From: an uncultured Lachnospiraceae bacterium | GTDB lineage: Bacteria; Bacillota; Clostridia; Lachnospirales; Lachnospiraceae | DNA: 64,000 nt | Direction: 5' to 3' | NCBI GenBank assembly: GCA_947625015.1 | Contig: CANQMR010000008.1 | Coordinates: 1-64,000, forward strand | Shown: one piece after another, positions 1 to 8,504 of the stretch | How positions within the stretch are numbered: the stretch's first letter is position 1 | How the letters are laid out: each line of letters begins with the position of its first letter | The notes under the pieces: generated by a model | Database searches by the model: none | Seen by the model: only the letters and a program-made list of their open reading frames with translations | What the model was told of the DNA's origin: nothing | Position numbers and translations under genes: made by a program

Positions 1-69
1 TATTGCAGATTTCCCTTAAAACCAAGGTTTTTATAAAGATTTAACAATAAAAAAACAGGTAGTTTTTGA

Positions 70-903
70 CACTACCAAAATGGGTTAGGTAGTAACTGGT
101 ATGAATATGATGGTGAAGATGCCTATCTGTCGGTAGATGAAAATGGCGAGATTTCATATATTAATGAACAAGTATATGATGAAGATGAGCAGTTGCATAC
201 GGTTGAGCGGATACATCTTAATCGTGAAGAGTGTCCTGATATGACCTGTAACTTAAGCAGCGGCCAGATTCCGCTCCCCGAGATGCTTGAAAAAACACAG
301 GAATGGGTAGATGGCTGTGAAATCTTACAAGATGAGTTTGATTATAAATTTCAGGTTGTATGTGTAAAAAAGAGAGCGGATCGGACACACAATGTTGCCC
401 TGTCGGTTCAGCGGATGTACAAGGGGGTAGGTTTGAATTATTTTGCAAGATACGACGAATTGGACGATTCGGATACGAAATTCTATGAGGGTTCCTGGGT
501 TGTTTTGAACTTTGCTGAGCCTGACAAACCTTATTTTTTATTTAATCACGCGCCTGTTCATGTTGTTGAAGAAGAGCCTGTGGATGAGGTTATTGATTTT
601 CAAAGTGCTGTCAATCTTGTAGAGGAGGAGCTTTCCGGATTTTCCAAAATAGAGGTTTGTGAAATACGGGTTGAATATATGATTGTTCCCCCAAAATCAG
701 AAAATGAAGATAATAATACGGCAAAAGAAGGAGCAGTATTGCATACCAAGCCGGTCTATTCTTTTTTAATTGAATTTGGAGAGGTTGATGATGCTGCGGA
801 GATGTTAAATGTTTTTGAGAGAGATGAATATGTATATGTTAATGTAGATATGACAGATGGCAGCGTTATAACGAATTTTGAGAGAAGGAACTTTCATAAA
901 TAA
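70..903 (+). pseudogene. 5'-truncated copy of the tandem lipoprotein family
   Basis: The reading frame is closed by a stop at 67-69 and then stays open to the stop at 901-903. From about base 73 it matches the three intact lipoprotein genes that follow, from their residue 120 or so (SNWYEYDGEDAY) to the C-terminus (ERRNFHK). The signal peptide, lipobox cysteine and the first 115 or so residues are missing, and bases 1-66 do not resemble that lost part. A TTG at 193 could in principle start a 236-residue product, but it has no convincing ribosome binding site and would make an unexported fragment. I read this as a decayed gene copy left by recombination in the array. A frameshifted gene continuing from outside the window cannot be ruled out. 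Confidence 0.65.
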
Positions 904-976
904 AAAGGGGAAATATTTGGCATTTTTAATTAAGATACAGATGTTCAAGGGAAGGTTTTAAGGTGGTGATTCATTT

Positions 977-2167
977 ATGCGAAAGATTAATTTAATCCTT
1001 TTTATTATTTTTTGTGTGCTTTTTCTTGTTCTGCCGGCGGGGTGCCAGCAGGTACCGGATGAGGTAAAGAATCGAATGGAAAATTACGGTCAAGGGGGAC
1101 AAATTAAAAAAACAGAAGTAAACTACTGCACTGTTGAAGAGTTGAGAAATGCAAGTATAGAAGAACTTGACCATGTACCGAATAATTTAAAGCTCCCGAA
1201 AAAGGTGGATTTTTCCGGAATAGAGAGTATAGAAAATCTTGTCTTGAAAAGACCGGAAGATTATGACGAAAACAAAGACAAAATTGCAGAGCTGTTTGGG
1301 GTTGAGAATCCGGAGTGGAGCTATATAGACGGAGTCGCAGAAAATGGGATAGGTAGTAACTGGTATCTATATCAGGGTGAAGATGCCTATCTGGCGGTAG
1401 ATGAAAATGGCGAGATTTCATATGTTAATGAACAAGTATATGATGAAGATGAGCGGTTGCGTACGGTTGAACGGATACATCTTAATTATGAAGCGTGTCC
1501 TGACATGACCTGTAACTTAAGCAGCGGCAAGATTCCGCTTCCGGAGATGCTTGACAAAATACAGGAATGGGTAGATGGCTGCGAGCTTCTACAGGATGAA
1601 TTTGATTATGAACTGCGGACTGTATGTGTGAAAAAGAAACCGGACCGGACAGACATTGTTGCCCTGTCGGCTCAGCGGATGTACAAGGGGGTAGGTTTGA
1701 ATTATTTTGCACTCTATGACAAAGTGGACGATTCGGATACGTTATTCTATGAGGGATCTTGGGTTGATATGAACTATGCCGAGATTGACGAACCTTATTT
1801 TTTATTTAATCAATCGCCTGTTCACATTGTTGAAGAAGAGCCTGTGGATGAGGTTATTGATTTTCAAAGCGCCGTCAATCTTGTAGAGGAGGAGCTTTCC
1901 GGGTTTTCCAAAATAAAAGTTTGTGAGATACGGGTTGAATATATGATTATTCCCCAAAAATCAGAAGATAATGATAATAATACGGAAAAAGAAGGAGCAG
2001 TATTGCATACAAAGCCGGTCTATTCTTTTTTAATTGAATTTGGAGAGGTTGATGATGCTAATGAGACATTGGGTCTTCTTGAGAGTGCTGAATATGTATA
2101 TGTCAATGTAGACATGACAGATGGCACCATTATAACAAATCTTGATAAAAGGAACTTTCATAATTAA
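977..2167 (+). CDS. tandem-array lipoprotein of unknown function, copy 2
   Basis: This 396-residue protein carries a lipoprotein signal peptide: MRK, a hydrophobic stretch, then the lipobox LPAGC with Cys23 as the acylation site. It should be tethered outside the membrane. The mature part begins QQVPDEVKNRMENYG, is acidic, and has no transmembrane segment or catalytic motif that I recognise. The start is set by AAGGTGGTG eight bases upstream. It is one of three intact paralogues in a row (with 2242 and 3523). They share nearly the whole sequence but differ in patches around residues 117-125 and 225-250, a pattern expected of proteins under diversifying selection or gene conversion. It may belong to one of the Lachnospiraceae lipoprotein DUF families. 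I cannot assign a role. Confidence 0.85.
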   Translation: MRKINLILFIIFCVLFLVLPAGCQQVPDEVKNRMENYGQGGQIKKTEVNYCTVEELRNASIEELDHVPNNLKLPKKVDFSGIESIENLVLKRPEDYDENKDKIAELFGVENPEWSYIDGVAENGIGSNWYLYQGEDAYLAVDENGEISYVNEQVYDEDERLRTVERIHLNYEACPDMTCNLSSGKIPLPEMLDKIQEWVDGCELLQDEFDYELRTVCVKKKPDRTDIVALSAQRMYKGVGLNYFALYDKVDDSDTLFYEGSWVDMNYAEIDEPYFLFNQSPVHIVEEEPVDEVIDFQSAVNLVEEELSGFSKIKVCEIRVEYMIIPQKSEDNDNNTEKEGAVLHTKPVYSFLIEFGEVDDANETLGLLESAEYVYVNVDMTDGTIITNLDKRNFHN

Positions 2168-2241
2168 AAAGGGGAAATATTTGGCATTTTTAATTAAGAT
2201 ACAGGTGTTCAAGGGAACGGTTTTGAGGTGGTGATTCATTT

Positions 2242-3450
2242 ATGCGAAAGATTAATTTGATTCTTTTTATTATTTTTTGTGTACTTTTTCTTGTTCTGCC
2301 GGTGGGGTGCCAGCAGGTGCCTGATGAGGTAAAGAACCGAATGGAAAACTACGGCGAAGGGGGACAAATTAAAAAAACAGAAGTAAGCTACTGCACTGTT
2401 GAAGAGTTGAGAAATGCAAGTATAGAAGAACTTGACCATGTACCGGGTAATCTAAAGCTCCCGAAAAAGGTGGATTTTTCCGGAATAGAGAGTATAGAAA
2501 ATCTTGTCTTGAAAAGACCGGAAGATTATGACGAAAACAAAGACAAAATTGCAGAGCTGTTTGGGGTTGAGAATCCGGAGTGGGACTTTGTAGAAGGGCG
2601 TATTTTAGATTATCCTAGCAGTAACTGGTATCTATATCAGGGTGAAGATGCCTATCTGTCGGTAGATGAAAATGGCGTGATTTCATATATTAATGAACAA
2701 GTATATGATGAAGATGAGCAACTGGATACGGTTGAGCGGATACATCTTAATCGTGAAGAGTGTCCTGACATGACCTATAATTTAAGCAGCGGCCAGATTC
2801 CGCTCCCGGAGATGCTTGAAAAAACACAGGAATGGGTAGATGGCTGTGAAATCTTACAGGATGAGTTTGATTATGAACTTCGGACTGTATGTGTGAAAAA
2901 GCGACCGGACCGGACACACCGCCTTGCCCTGGTGGTTCAGCGGATGTACAAAGGGGTAGGTTTGAATTATCTTGCAGGAAACGGAAACATTGATGGGAGC
3001 GAATATAGCACGATATCCTATGTGAACTCGGAGGTTGATTTAAACTTTGTTGAGCCTGACAAACCGTATTTTTTATTTAATTATGCGCCTGTTCACATTG
3101 TTGAAGAAGAGTCTGTGAATGAGGTTATTGATTTTCAAAGTGCAGTTAATCTTGTTGAAGAGAAGCTTTCCGGGTTTGGTAAAGTAAAAGTGTGTGAAAT
3201 ACGGATTGAATATATGATTTATGCAGAAATGTCAGAGAACGAAAATGATAATAAATATAGAGAAATATATGGAGAAGGAGCAGTATTGCATACCAAGCCG
3301 GTTTATTCTTTTTTAATTGAATTTGGAGAGGTTAATGAGGCTGAGGAGACGTTAGGTGTTTTTGAGAGTGATGAATATGTATATGTCAATGTAGACATGA
3401 CAGACGGCACCATTATAACAGATTTTGAGAGAAGGAACTTTCATAAATAA
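2242..3450 (+). CDS. tandem-array lipoprotein of unknown function, copy 3
   Basis: This 402-residue protein is the closest relative of the gene at 977. The signal peptide is almost the same and the lipobox is LPVGC with Cys23. The ribosome binding site (GAGGTGGTG) and spacer are duplicated with the gene. Against copy 2 it differs mainly in a patch near residues 116-125 (DFVEGRILDYPS), a second near 240-255 with a different acidic loop, and a short insertion near residue 350 (NKYREIYGEG). The framework around these patches is conserved, which points to variable surface loops on a constant scaffold. The function is unknown. Membrane anchoring is well supported by the lipobox. Confidence 0.85.
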   Translation: MRKINLILFIIFCVLFLVLPVGCQQVPDEVKNRMENYGEGGQIKKTEVSYCTVEELRNASIEELDHVPGNLKLPKKVDFSGIESIENLVLKRPEDYDENKDKIAELFGVENPEWDFVEGRILDYPSSNWYLYQGEDAYLSVDENGVISYINEQVYDEDEQLDTVERIHLNREECPDMTYNLSSGQIPLPEMLEKTQEWVDGCEILQDEFDYELRTVCVKKRPDRTHRLALVVQRMYKGVGLNYLAGNGNIDGSEYSTISYVNSEVDLNFVEPDKPYFLFNYAPVHIVEEESVNEVIDFQSAVNLVEEKLSGFGKVKVCEIRIEYMIYAEMSENENDNKYREIYGEGAVLHTKPVYSFLIEFGEVNEAEETLGVFESDEYVYVNVDMTDGTIITDFERRNFHK

Positions 3451-3522
3451 AAATGATAATGTTGAGAGAAGGAATAGTATTGCATACCAAGGTTATAACG
3501 AATTTTAAGGAGAGGAATTTTC
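3451..3522 (+). pseudogene. relic of a fifth lipoprotein copy, now serving as the leader of copy 4
   Basis: This short spacer is made of coding-derived pieces. Bases 3451-3491 align with an internal part of the paralogues (compare 4500-4545: AAAATGATAAT, then AGAAGGA, then AGTATTGCAT). Bases 3492-3522 align with the extreme 3' end of the genes (compare 4663-4690: ATAAC, AATTTT, GGAGAGGAATTTTCAT). The part between is deleted. The former C-terminal codons (Glu-Arg-Asn-Phe-His) now form the AAGGAGAGG ribosome binding site and the bases just before the ATG at 3523. I see this directly by comparing the copies. The deletion history is inference. Confidence 0.7.
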
Positions 3523-4695
3523 ATGATTAAAGTAAAAAGATTTGCTGTATTTTTTCTTCTTTTCCTGTTAGCGGGGTGCCAGCAGGTACCGGATGAGGTA
3601 AAGGACCGAATGGAAGACTATGGAGAAGGGGGACAAATTGAAAAAACAGAAGTAAACTACTGCACTGTTGAAGAGTTGAGAAATGCAAGCATAGAAGATA
3701 TTGACCATGTACCGGGTAATCTAAAACTCCCGAAAAAGGTGGATTTTTCCGGAATCGAGAGTATAGAAAATATTGTCTTAAAAAGACCGAAAGATTATGA
3801 CGAAAACAAAGACAAAATTGCAGAGCTGTTTGAGGTTGAGAATCCGGAGTGGAGCTATGTAGACGGTCATGATTATAATACCAGTAACTGGTATGAATAT
3901 AAGGGTGAGGACGCCTATCTGGCGGTAGATGAAAATGGCGAGATTTCATATATTAATAAACAGGTATATGATCAAGATGAACGGCTGCGAACGGTTGAGC
4001 GGATACATCTTAATCGTGAAAAATGTCCTCAGATGAAATGCAATTTGAAGAGCGGACAGATTCCGCTCTCGGAGATGCTTGAAAAAACACAGGAATGGGT
4101 AGATGCCTGTGAAATCTTACAGGATGAGTTTGATTATGAAATTCGGACTGTATGTGTGAAAAAGAAACCTGACCGGACACACAATGTTGTCCTGTTGGTT
4201 CAGCGGATGTACAAGGGGGTAGGTTTGAATTATCTTGCAGAAGGTGACTATGGGGACGATTCTGCTATGATACCCTATGAGGGTTCCAGGGTTGTTTTGG
4301 ACTTTGCTGAGCCTGACAAACCGTATTTTTTATATAATTACACGCCTGTTTATGTTGTTGAAGAAGAGCCTGTGGATGAGGTTATTGATTTTCAAAGTGC
4401 AGTTAACCTTGTAGAAGAGAAACTTTCCGGGTTTGGCAGAGTAAAAGTGTGTGAAATACGGATTGAATATATGATTTATGCAGAAAAGTCAGAAAACGAA
4501 AATGATAATAAAGATAGAGAAGGAGCAGTATTGCATGCAAAGCCAGTCTATTCTTTTTTAATTGAATTTGGAAAGGTTGATGATTCTGCGGAGAGGTCAG
4601 ATATTTTTGAGTGGGATGAATATGTATATGTCAATGTAGATATGACAGACGGCAGCGTTATAACAAATTTTGAGGAGAGGAATTTTCATAAATAA
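3523..4695 (+). CDS. tandem-array lipoprotein of unknown function, copy 4
   Basis: This 390-residue member of the array has a different signal peptide from copies 2 and 3 (MIKVKRFAVFFLLFLL) and the lipobox LLAGC with Cys19. From QQVPDEVKDRMEDYGEGG onward it follows the others. The start is fixed by AAGGAGAGG seven bases upstream, a site derived from the tail of an erased copy. Variable patches are again near residue 115-122 (SYVDGHDYNT) and 225-250. Nothing catalytic is visible. Being last, it is followed by a 319-base gap with a terminator and the next operon's promoter. I expect a surface lipoprotein of unknown role, as for its neighbours. Confidence 0.85.
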   Translation: MIKVKRFAVFFLLFLLAGCQQVPDEVKDRMEDYGEGGQIEKTEVNYCTVEELRNASIEDIDHVPGNLKLPKKVDFSGIESIENIVLKRPKDYDENKDKIAELFEVENPEWSYVDGHDYNTSNWYEYKGEDAYLAVDENGEISYINKQVYDQDERLRTVERIHLNREKCPQMKCNLKSGQIPLSEMLEKTQEWVDACEILQDEFDYEIRTVCVKKKPDRTHNVVLLVQRMYKGVGLNYLAEGDYGDDSAMIPYEGSRVVLDFAEPDKPYFLYNYTPVYVVEEEPVDEVIDFQSAVNLVEEKLSGFGRVKVCEIRIEYMIYAEKSENENDNKDREGAVLHAKPVYSFLIEFGKVDDSAERSDIFEWDEYVYVNVDMTDGSVITNFEERNFHK

Positions 4696-4803
4696 ATATA
4701 GAAAATTTGCTAATTTTTATTAAATTGCACATGATCATCAAAACTGGAGGCTTACGCTATGGATACAAAGATGATATAATTTAATCAAGTAAATATAATT
4801 ATG

Positions 4804-4845
4804 AAAAGTCCTTTTGGAATAGTTAATCCGGAAGGACTTTTTTTA
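4804..4845 (+). terminator. Rho-independent terminator after the lipoprotein array
   Basis: AAAAGTCCTT (4804-4813) pairs with AAGGACTTTT (4832-4841), closing a loop of 18 bases and running into a T tract. It lies between the last array gene and the next operon's promoter repeats and separates the two transcription units. Confidence 0.8.
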
Positions 4846-4877
4846 TCAATATAAACCCATGTTACAGATATAGAAGA

Positions 4878-4935
4878 ATGATACAGAATTGATACATAAT
4901 GGATACGTAATTGATGCATAAAGAATATATATAAT
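4878..4935 (+). promoter_or_regulatory. four 11-bp direct repeats (TTGAT-like) before a TATAAT box
   Basis: ATGAT, TTGAT, TGGAT and TTGAT start at 4878, 4889, 4900 and 4911, exactly 11 bases apart; extended by the next bases they read TGATACA-like. A TATAAT follows at 4930-4935, and the last repeat lies where the -35 box would be. Direct repeats once per helical turn are the usual target of OmpR-family response regulators. The spa-box of the subtilin regulator SpaR is described as TTGAT repeats with six bases between. The repeats are seen directly. The identity of the regulator is inferred, and no regulator gene lies next to this operon. Confidence 0.6.
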
Positions 4936-5014
4936 AATTACTGGAAATTACATATTAAAAGTACGCAAAGATAAATAAAACAATAGCATACAAAAATAAT
5001 GGGGTGAGATGACT

Positions 5015-6151
5015 ATGCGTATTAAAAAAAGTTATTTTATAGTACTGATGATTTTATTCATAAATAATATGTCCGGTTGCGCCAGTGTGCCTGAGACCAG
5101 TGAAACAGACGGAATCCGGTATGCGGAAAAAGAGAATCAGGAAAGTGTGGCAGATACATCGGGCAAGGATAGTGAAGATGAAGCCCATGTACAGATTTCA
5201 GAGGACGGGATCTGCAAGGTAAGCCTTGGGACGGGAACGAATGTAATGAATATTGATACGACCTTTGCTGATATAGATTATAGCCAGGTAAAGACGATAG
5301 AGGCGAAACCGCTTAATCAGACCTTTGATCCTGCCGTTATCAAAGATACCTTTTTTGGGGGCGCGGATACCCATGAAATAGATGACATCGAGGCTTATGA
5401 TGAAGAAAAAGCCAGTAACAGCGAAGGAATTATAATGCAAAAGAAAACTACGGTAGACCATGCGGTTCATCTTGAAAATCAAGATGGAACAATTATATTT
5501 TCCCGTTCTTCTGATGCAAATCTTTTTTACGTGAATTCAGATGTGGAGACGAAATATAGTGTAATGTCTAAAGGTGATGGCACTGTGGTGAAAAATAATG
5601 TAAATGACCAGTACACCATTGATATGGCCTGGGAAGAAATGGAGACTATGCTGTCTGCCCTGGGAATACGGGATATGCAGTTGGAGTATTATGAAGGATG
5701 CGCAGATGGCGGAGAAGTATATTATTCCATGGAATTTACAGCTGCGATTGGTGGGCTGCCCATAGCAGAGCAGTTGGATTATGGAACAGGTTCCCAACAG
5801 GTTCCCGTTGTATATGGAACCGCAGATGTAGGAACCTCAGGCGTTGGAACGATATATATGGATAATATGTTGTGGGAAGAATCGGACAGTAAAGAATCGG
5901 AGGTAATGGAGCCGGAACAGCTTTTAAAGGTGTTAGAGGAATATGTTAATTCCGGTGAAATCCCCTGTTCTTCCCATACAATATTTAATCATGTCGAACT
6001 GGCGTATATGCTTACTACGGATGACTGGAAAAGCTTTGTGTTACAGCCGATATGGAGAATATATATTCCGCTTAATGAGATAGATAGCGCGGACGCGTCG
6101 CATGATATTGTAATTGACGCAGTAACCGGAGAAATAATCTGGTGTCAATGA
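5015..6151 (+). CDS. lipoprotein, first gene of a lipoprotein/ABC operon
   Basis: The product is 378 residues with a lipoprotein signal peptide ending NNMSGC (Cys22). I chose the ATG at 5015 over the one at 5009 because GGGGTGAG (5001-5008) sits six bases before it and directly touches the other. After a low-complexity acidic linker rich in Glu and Ser come two regions with mixed alpha/beta character; the C-terminal one (WRIYIPLNEID through VIDAVTGEIIWCQ) resembles a PepSY-like tail that ends many secreted lipoproteins. It is unrelated to the array upstream. Because three membrane proteins and an ATPase follow at once, it may act as the exterior binding or immunity lipoprotein of that transporter, as SpaI or NisI do for lantibiotic ABC systems. 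This is inferred from layout only. Confidence 0.75.
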   Translation: MRIKKSYFIVLMILFINNMSGCASVPETSETDGIRYAEKENQESVADTSGKDSEDEAHVQISEDGICKVSLGTGTNVMNIDTTFADIDYSQVKTIEAKPLNQTFDPAVIKDTFFGGADTHEIDDIEAYDEEKASNSEGIIMQKKTTVDHAVHLENQDGTIIFSRSSDANLFYVNSDVETKYSVMSKGDGTVVKNNVNDQYTIDMAWEEMETMLSALGIRDMQLEYYEGCADGGEVYYSMEFTAAIGGLPIAEQLDYGTGSQQVPVVYGTADVGTSGVGTIYMDNMLWEESDSKESEVMEPEQLLKVLEEYVNSGEIPCSSHTIFNHVELAYMLTTDDWKSFVLQPIWRIYIPLNEIDSADASHDIVIDAVTGEIIWCQ

Positions 6152-6172
6152 ATGAAAACAGGGTAAAAAATA

Positions 6173-6931
6173 ATGAACGTATGCTTTTTAAAACAGGATA
6201 TAAAAAGGACTCTTCAGGATAAGATGTTATGGATTTCTCTTATCGCCCTGCTGGCAATACTGGTACATGGAATGGTTACATACACAGACATGGACCGGTC
6301 TGCCGGAATCAGTACCTATGTCTATATTGTAAATGCGATGGCCTTATCCGGATTCGGTCCCTTTGCAGCAGTTTTTCCGGCATTGGGATATGCAGTCAGA
6401 TTTTGTGATGAATATAACAGCGGTTATCTTCAAATGATTCTATCGAGAACGAACTGGAAGACCTATGGCGTTGTCCGGCTGATTTCCGTCGGCATTTCCG
6501 GTGGCATGATTGTGGGCATTCCTTTTGCCTGCGTCTGCATAATCGGATATGTGACAGGCGTTCATGGCGTACCGCAGGACGGTTTTTTGGAGGGAACCCA
6601 GGCGGTATATTATCTGGGGAAATATGGTGACTGGTTTGTGCTTGGGTTTAAGGTATTATTGGGCGTCTTATTTGGCGTTCTCTTTGCTTTTGTGGCGTTT
6701 GCCTTTGCCGTTTGGAGCCACAACCGCTATGTTACTGTAATTGCCCCTTTTGTCTTGTATGAAACCATGTGGGTGGTACTTTATCGGTATCAGATGTTTA
6801 ATCCGATTTATCTTGTCCGGGGAGATGATATTGATTCCTACCCTTTATCTGCTTTTATGGAGCTTGTGTATATTATCCTCACAGTTGTAATAAGCTGGAT
6901 TGGCTTAGGAAAGAGAGCAAAAAATGAGTAG
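6173..6931 (+). CDS. ABC-2-like membrane permease subunit, 252 residues
   Basis: The protein is strongly hydrophobic with about six membrane segments. It starts with a short cytoplasmic helix (FLKQDIKRTLQDKMLW), a common entry of ABC-2 exporter permeases. A conserved-looking cytosolic motif, FCDEYNSGYLQMILSRTNW, lies near residues 83-101; such a (D/E)xxxG turn before a membrane helix marks the coupling region in ABC-2 permeases, including those of lantibiotic immunity (MutE/EpiE type, also about 250 residues). The gene lies 21 bases after the lipoprotein gene and overlaps the next gene by eight bases. It should pair with the ATPase at 8488. Confidence 0.7.
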   Translation: MNVCFLKQDIKRTLQDKMLWISLIALLAILVHGMVTYTDMDRSAGISTYVYIVNAMALSGFGPFAAVFPALGYAVRFCDEYNSGYLQMILSRTNWKTYGVVRLISVGISGGMIVGIPFACVCIIGYVTGVHGVPQDGFLEGTQAVYYLGKYGDWFVLGFKVLLGVLFGVLFAFVAFAFAVWSHNRYVTVIAPFVLYETMWVVLYRYQMFNPIYLVRGDDIDSYPLSAFMELVYIILTVVISWIGLGKRAKNE

Positions 6932-7775
6932 TGTAATAACGCTTTGTTTATACGAATTCCGAATCCAGATGAAGACAAAAAGGGTGTGGCTGGGTTATCT
7001 GGTGGGAATGGTATTAATTGTCAATCATTCAATAGGATATGTGAGGTATGCGGCAAGTTTAGGAGAGCCGATTAATGTATTGGAGCCTTTCCTCGTAGCG
7101 GCCAATAATCCGAATACGATTCTGTTTATGATATTGGGCTGGCTGCTTGTGATATCAGGAGTACCGTTTATTGATGATATATCCTATTATGCAGTATACC
7201 GTACAAACCGCAAACGGTGGAATAATGCGGTACTTCTTTATATCTGTATGCAGTCGGTGCTGTATTATATTATATTAGTAGCGGCAACAATTTGCATAAG
7301 CTTAAAAAATGGTTATCTGGCTAATGTATGGAGTTATTCCATTGTGAAGCTGGCGTCAGGTATTATGGCAAATGAGTATGATGCCAGCTTTCCGTATCAA
7401 TCATTTATCAAAGCAGAGTCCCTGTATATGGCTTTTTTCCAGACATTTTTATTATCAGTGTTATATGCCGTATGGATTGGTGTATTAACTTACCTGTTTA
7501 GTCTGGCACTCCGGCATAGGACGGGAGCTGTGTTTGGAATAGTCGTTCATTTTTTTGGTTATGAAATCATGAAGGAAGGATTCGGATTCAAGATTACATA
7601 TTCGCTGCTTGCCCGTTCTATTCCTGCATTGCAGGTGGGAAAAGGCGCATTAACCGGTTTGGGAAATTCCTGCCTGCTGTTTCTCATTTTCACTTGTATA
7701 TTAATGATATTGTCACATAAAATCATATGCTGCATTGATTTTCAGCGTTTTTCTAATCAGGAATCGGGGGATTAA
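6924..7775 (+). CDS. ABC-2-like membrane permease subunit, 283 residues
   Basis: The second membrane protein of the operon has about six predicted helices. A cytosolic stretch near residues 88-105 (IDDISYYAVYRTNRKRWN) matches in kind the coupling segment of the preceding permease. The start overlaps the end of the upstream gene by eight bases, so the two are probably translationally coupled. A GGAAAGAGAG ribosome binding site lies in the end of the upstream gene. I cannot identify a substrate. It could form a heteromeric channel with the genes on either side. Confidence 0.7.
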   Translation: MSSVITLCLYEFRIQMKTKRVWLGYLVGMVLIVNHSIGYVRYAASLGEPINVLEPFLVAANNPNTILFMILGWLLVISGVPFIDDISYYAVYRTNRKRWNNAVLLYICMQSVLYYIILVAATICISLKNGYLANVWSYSIVKLASGIMANEYDASFPYQSFIKAESLYMAFFQTFLLSVLYAVWIGVLTYLFSLALRHRTGAVFGIVVHFFGYEIMKEGFGFKITYSLLARSIPALQVGKGALTGLGNSCLLFLIFTCILMILSHKIICCIDFQRFSNQESGD

Positions 7776-8504
7776 ATGGATAGGAGAGGAAGGCAAAAAG
7801 CATACGCAGATTGGCTGCCTGTGGCGGTATCTGTGGGACTTATGACATATCTGATGCGAATCTGGCCCGGTGAACGCAAAGCCTGTGACCTGCGTTTCCT
7901 GCTGGGCGGGATTGAATGGCAGGGAAATGGATATATTGATTTATTGGCAATGGGAAAATGGCTTTTTTTACTCGGATACTTTATTTTGCTGACGGGAATA
8001 GAATTAAATTTCTATAAGAAAACCATTTATTTTTCGCTTTACCGGCATGAGGGGATTAAACGATGGTGGAGGCGGCATTTTTTCCATGTTCAGGGGAAGA
8101 TTAGCGTAGTATTTTTTGGTATTACATTAATATGGGTAATATTGGGAGAGCAGACCGGTTTTGGAACAGGGGAGTTTCAGGTCGTGATGGTGTATTATGC
8201 GCATTTACTGTGTCTGGTATCGCTGATGGTGGCGACGGATATTATGGTGCAAACCAGAGCAGTTGCCGGATTGTTGATTGTGGCAGAGGGATTTGGTTAT
8301 GTCTTGTCTGTAAATTGTCAATGCGCCTGGCTGGCGCCGGGAATGTATGTACGCAGCCAATGGTATAGCAAAAACGGATTTTCCGCACTGGTCGTTTTGA
8401 TATTAGAAATGTTAATGATACTGCTTTGTTATGCAGGAATACCATTTTTATGGAGAAAAGGCTATTTAGAAGAAAGGAACTGGATGAATGGAAAGTGTGA
8501 TTAG
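7776..8504 (+). CDS. third membrane protein of the ABC operon, 242 residues
   Basis: This gene begins at the base after the previous stop codon. The protein has about six hydrophobic segments and an Arg/His-rich cytosolic loop near residues 85-108 (YRHEGIKRWWRRHFFHVQG), again placed like the coupling loop of the two permeases before it. It has no catalytic motif. Three different permease-like proteins for one ATPase is unusual; lantibiotic-immunity transporters normally have two. It may be a diverged permease or an accessory membrane subunit. Its end overlaps the ATPase gene by 17 bases. Confidence 0.65.
   Translation: MDRRGRQKAYADWLPVAVSVGLMTYLMRIWPGERKACDLRFLLGGIEWQGNGYIDLLAMGKWLFLLGYFILLTGIELNFYKKTIYFSLYRHEGIKRWWRRHFFHVQGKISVVFFGITLIWVILGEQTGFGTGEFQVVMVYYAHLLCLVSLMVATDIMVQTRAVAGLLIVAEGFGYVLSVNCQCAWLAPGMYVRSQWYSKNGFSALVVLILEMLMILLCYAGIPFLWRKGYLEERNWMNGKCD

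Larger units (their letters stand above)
904..3450 (+). repeat. tandem duplication unit of about 1.27 kb (intergenic spacer plus lipoprotein gene), two copies
   Basis: The two genes start 1265 bases apart (977 and 2242). The spacers before them (904-976 and 2168-2241) are nearly identical, including AAATATTTGGCATTTTTAAT and the ribosome binding site region AGGTGGTGATTCATTTATG. The duplicated unit therefore includes the spacer as well as the coding sequence, which shows recent tandem amplification. Divergence is concentrated in short coding patches, for example after DYDENKDKIAELFGVENPEW and in the middle of the protein. Confidence 0.8.

Noticed and set aside
1-66. Beginning of the truncated lipoprotein gene
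   Set aside because: I saw no match to the N-terminal part of the intact copies and a stop follows at 67-69, so it is not counted as part of the gene.
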